Source: Spirochaetaceae bacterium
Lineage (GTDB): Bacteria; Spirochaetota; Spirochaetia; Treponematales; Breznakiellaceae
Direction of reading: 5' to 3'
DNA: 7,874 nt
Assembly: GCA_031279965.1 (NCBI GenBank)
Contig: JAITHM010000049.1
Location: 1-7,874, forward strand
The notes beneath the pieces were generated by a model. It had not been told where the DNA came from, did not search any database, and worked only from the letters and a program-made list of their open reading frames with translations. The position numbers and the translations under genes were made by a program. Position 1 is the stretch's first letter; each line of letters opens with the position of its first letter. Below are positions 6,116-7,874 of this stretch, one piece after another.

Positions 6116-7579
6116 TTACACAGCGCCTTTTTTGCCGGCAACGGCGCCGGCGGTTTTGAGCAGTATCCATACATCAAGCCAGATAGACCAATTTTCGATA
6201 TAGTAAGTGTCCAGCATAATTCTGTCTTCGTAGCTTGTTCCCGAACGCCCCGAAATCTGCCACAGGCCGGAGAGCCCCGGCGTTACCGAAAGCATGTAGG
6301 AGGTTTTAGCACCGTACTTGTCAAGTTCTGCTTTAGTTATTGGGCGGGGGCCTACAAGGCTCATTTCGCCCAAAAATATATTCCACAACTGCGGTACTTC
6401 GTCTATGCTTGTCCTGCGTAAAAATTTCCCGATTGCCGTAACGCGGGGGTCGTTGTCGATTTTTTGCTTGTGCTCCCACTGCGCTTTCATTTCTGGATTT
6501 TTTCCGAGGATTTCGTGCAGTTTTTTATCAGCACCAACAATCATAGTTCTGAATTTCCAAGTAATAATCTCTTTGCCGCCCCGCCCTATCCGTTTATGTC
6601 CGTAAAGTACCGGCCCCGGGGAACTCAATTTTACCAGAACAGCGGCGGCAGCTGACACTAAAAAAATAAACGGCGAAAAAACAAGGCAGATGGCTATATC
6701 CGTGCAGCGTTTAATAAGCAGGTTGCCGCGTTTGGTAAGGTTGTGGGTGGAGGCAAAGCCGAGTATGCCGCCCAGATCGCGCACCGCCACAGCGACCGTC
6801 GTCATTTTGATGTGTGGTATCAGTATTGTGTACCGGTAATGGGTCATAATAAAGTTGGCAAGGGCATTTTCGTTGATATCAACATTCCGGCTTTCCACAA
6901 TGATTGCCGTTTTATAGCCGCGTTTTTTGATGAACGAGTGCGTTTCTTCAGTTGGGGGAGCGCTTGGTATGCCGCGGTACGCTTCCTGTGCGCCTGTATC
7001 GCCCGCTTGCGCCCCGCCGCACGCGCCGGTATCGACAATCAGTACGGGACGATAGCCAAGTTCAGGATGTTCGAGCAGCCGGTCGATAACCGTCCGGCCT
7101 TCCTTCCCGTTGCTGTAGACGATAACGCCCACGCCCCACCACGGAAAGCTCGAAAAAACCCGGCGGCCTATCTCTCGCGCAAGAGGGATTACGATAATGG
7201 CAAAGGGAATAGCTGAGAGGAGGGCGAACGACAGCGCTGTTCTATTATCTGTTTCCACTTCGATAGAGAGCGCTATGCCGGCAAAAAGACAGGCAGCACA
7301 GAGCGAAACACGCCGTACTTCGTCCGCGGGCGGCAGCATGATGCCCGGATAGAGCTTCGCCCCGTAAAACACGAAAGTAAACACCGGCAGGTACACCCAA
7401 TATGTTATAAATGAGCGAAAGTTGATAATTGAATGATCAATCAGGTTGATGATGAAAAAACCGCTGCCAAAGCAGAGCATGATGGCGGCCATGTCCACAA
7501 AAAGAAGCGCCAACCCCGACCAGAACGAGCTTGTGTTTTTTTGAATGACAGCTAATTCTAGGTCTTTTGCGGCGTTCAT
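6116..7579 (-). CDS. WbaP-type undecaprenyl-phosphate sugar-1-phosphate transferase
   Basis: From the ATG at 7579 this is a 487-residue inner-membrane enzyme that loads the first sugar phosphate (galactose-1-phosphate in classical WbaP) onto undecaprenyl phosphate, starting O-antigen, capsule or exopolysaccharide units. Four hydrophobic segments lie near residues 21-47, 56-74, 91-109 and 114-134. A cytosolic nucleotide-binding-like domain follows (about 145-270). A membrane-embedded helix with a central proline (FSPFIFLVSAAA) leads to the catalytic bacterial sugar transferase domain. Its motifs are SSPGPVLYGHKRIGRGG, WKFRTM (341-346), DNDPRVTAIGKFLRR, the presumed catalytic Asp393-Glu394 in RTSIDEVPQLWN, LVGPRP, and TPGLSGLWQISGRS. 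A GTG at 7687 would add 36 Arg-rich, non-family-like residues, so the ATG is preferred; the purine-rich AAGGAG lies too far upstream (24 bases) to be its Shine-Dalgarno. A low-complexity insert (DTGACGGAQAGDTGA) interrupts the middle domain. xylB follows on the same strand but probably has its own promoter. Confidence 0.9.
   Translation of the reverse strand: MNAAKDLELAVIQKNTSSFWSGLALLFVDMAAIMLCFGSGFFIINLIDHSIINFRSFITYWVYLPVFTFVFYGAKLYPGIMLPPADEVRRVSLCAACLFAGIALSIEVETDNRTALSFALLSAIPFAIIVIPLAREIGRRVFSSFPWWGVGVIVYSNGKEGRTVIDRLLEHPELGYRPVLIVDTGACGGAQAGDTGAQEAYRGIPSAPPTEETHSFIKKRGYKTAIIVESRNVDINENALANFIMTHYRYTILIPHIKMTTVAVAVRDLGGILGFASTHNLTKRGNLLIKRCTDIAICLVFSPFIFLVSAAAAVLVKLSSPGPVLYGHKRIGRGGKEIITWKFRTMIVGADKKLHEILGKNPEMKAQWEHKQKIDNDPRVTAIGKFLRRTSIDEVPQLWNIFLGEMSLVGPRPITKAELDKYGAKTSYMLSVTPGLSGLWQISGRSGTSYEDRIMLDTYYIENWSIWLDVWILLKTAGAVAGKKGAV
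6990..7034. repeat. Imperfect 33-base-spaced direct repeat in the sugar-transferase gene
   Basis: GCGCCTGTATCG (6990-7001) and GCGCCGGTATCG (7023-7034) agree at 11 of 12 bases and are offset by exactly 33 bases, or 11 codons. They encode the repeated DTGA in the segment DTGACGGAQAGDTGAQEA. A decayed in-frame duplication is the simplest reading. It falls between structural elements of the middle domain, where extra residues are likely tolerated. Confidence 0.45.
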
Positions 7580-7757
7580 TTTATGTAGTTTAACCGCTCC
7601 ACGCTCCTTGTTCAAGAGGATGCAGGCGCGAAGCGCCCGCCATGGCCTATCTGACGGCCGTTTCAACGCCCCCACCCCACCGAGCACAGCCGCGCAAGAT
7701 GGCGAGCGCGTCCTTCCAGATTTCAGGGGAGATTGGCCGAGAGCCGCCAGTCCTTGC
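7580..7757. other. GC-rich non-coding leader between divergent genes
   Basis: About 180 bases separate the sugar-transferase start from the right-hand promoter, and I see no gene here. On the minus strand it would be the transcript leader if transcription starts near 7777. It contains a 5-bp GC hairpin with a three-base loop (GGCGC-GAA-GCGCC, 7625-7637) and the palindrome GCCATGGC (7639-7646). The minus-strand frame of the transferase stays open upstream to a GTG at 7687, but the encoded residues are Arg/Gly-rich without family similarity. No riboswitch was recognised. Confidence 0.5.
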
Positions 7758-7786
7758 TTGACAGGCCGCCTGAATTGTGGTATATT
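7758..7786 (+). promoter_or_regulatory. Strong sigma-70 promoter for the right-edge gene
   Basis: TTGACA (7758-7763) is separated by exactly 17 bases from TATATT (7781-7786), a perfect -35 and a five-of-six -10. Transcription should start near 7793, giving a leader of about 30 bases that carries a good Shine-Dalgarno. This is the best promoter in the window. Confidence 0.82.
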
Positions 7787-7789
7787 ATA
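7784..7789 (-). promoter_or_regulatory. Candidate minus-strand -10 box for the sugar-transferase gene
   Basis: Read on the minus strand, these bases are a perfect TATAAT, interleaved with the plus-strand -10 in the symmetrical GTATATTATAC (7780-7790). No good -35 hexamer is found at normal spacing, so activity on this strand is uncertain. If used, it would give the transferase mRNA a leader of roughly 200 bases. Confidence 0.35.
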
Positions 7790-7821
7790 CTGAAAACTTA
7801 ATTTGACGTAAGGAGACCTTT

Positions 7822-7874
7822 ATGAAAACTGTAAAATCCACCGCGGGGCTGGGCGGACGGCCGTTAACTGCTAA
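7822..7874 (+). CDS. N-terminal fragment of an unidentified gene
   Basis: ATG at 7822 follows a textbook AAGGAG (7810-7815) by six bases and lies about 30 bases after the predicted transcription start. The frame stays open to the window end and reads MKTVKSTAGLGGRPLTA for 17 codons. The short basic start with Gly and Pro residues shows no hydrophobic signal segment so far, and I do not recognise the family. Its promoter and ribosome binding site are by far the strongest here, which suggests an abundantly expressed product. It is divergent from the sugar-transferase gene. Confidence 0.7.
   Translation, partial: MKTVKSTAGLGGRPLTA

Noticed and set aside
6134..6151. GCCGGC-AACGGC-GCCGGC hairpin as terminator of the sugar-transferase gene
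   Set aside because: It lies within the coding sequence before the stop codon and on the transcribed strand is followed by A residues, not T.
6743..7216. Plus-strand open frame antisense to the sugar-transferase gene (157 codons)
   Set aside because: It lies entirely inside a gene with strong family motifs, and its composition is that expected from the GC-rich complementary strand.
7576..7602. Eight-codon GTG-started minus-strand leader peptide overlapping the transferase ATG (ATGA)
   Set aside because: AAGGAG lies only one base before the GTG, too close for normal initiation, and nothing else supports translation.

Overview
This window looks like ordinary chromosome from a bacterium, most likely a spirochaete related to Treponema. 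The basis is indirect: a relaxed lipobox (FVSC) on an LpoB-type lipoprotein, a mixed base composition, and general gene content. I could not run a search, so the taxonomic call is only moderate.

Layout, left to right. (1) Bases 1-218 hold the very AT-rich 3' end of a plus-strand glycosyltransferase, probably of the GT92/DUF23 type, so the window seems to begin at the edge of a surface-polysaccharide region. (2) From 246 to 4560 four plus-strand genes are packed closely: an LpoB-like outer-membrane lipoprotein, the SOS repressor LexA, the DNA polymerase III delta subunit HolA, and a two-domain ABC-F translation ATPase. The gaps of 41, 2 and 17 bases suggest that lexA, holA and the ABC-F gene form one transcription unit, possibly with lpoB. 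(3) The ABC-F gene converges with a minus-strand xylulokinase (xylB), 10 bases apart, at a cluster of inverted repeats. (4) Behind xylB on the same strand lies a WbaP-type undecaprenyl-phosphate sugar-1-phosphate transferase, which starts lipid-linked surface glycan synthesis. A 63-base AT-rich gap between them carries an 18-bp near-palindrome that could be a sugar-repressor operator. (5) At the right edge a very clear sigma-70 promoter and Shine-Dalgarno drive a divergent plus-strand gene, of which only 17 codons are visible.

The genes divide into genome maintenance and translation (lexA, holA, ABC-F), cell envelope (GT92-like, LpoB, WbaP) and pentose metabolism (xylB). I found no mobile element, CRISPR array, RNA gene or defence system, and no convincing undescribed system. 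The points worth a second look are small: homopolymer tracts in a promoter spacer and in coding regions, GC-rich low-complexity inserts in two proteins, two palindromic sites, and an apparent bidirectional promoter with a long GC-rich leader.
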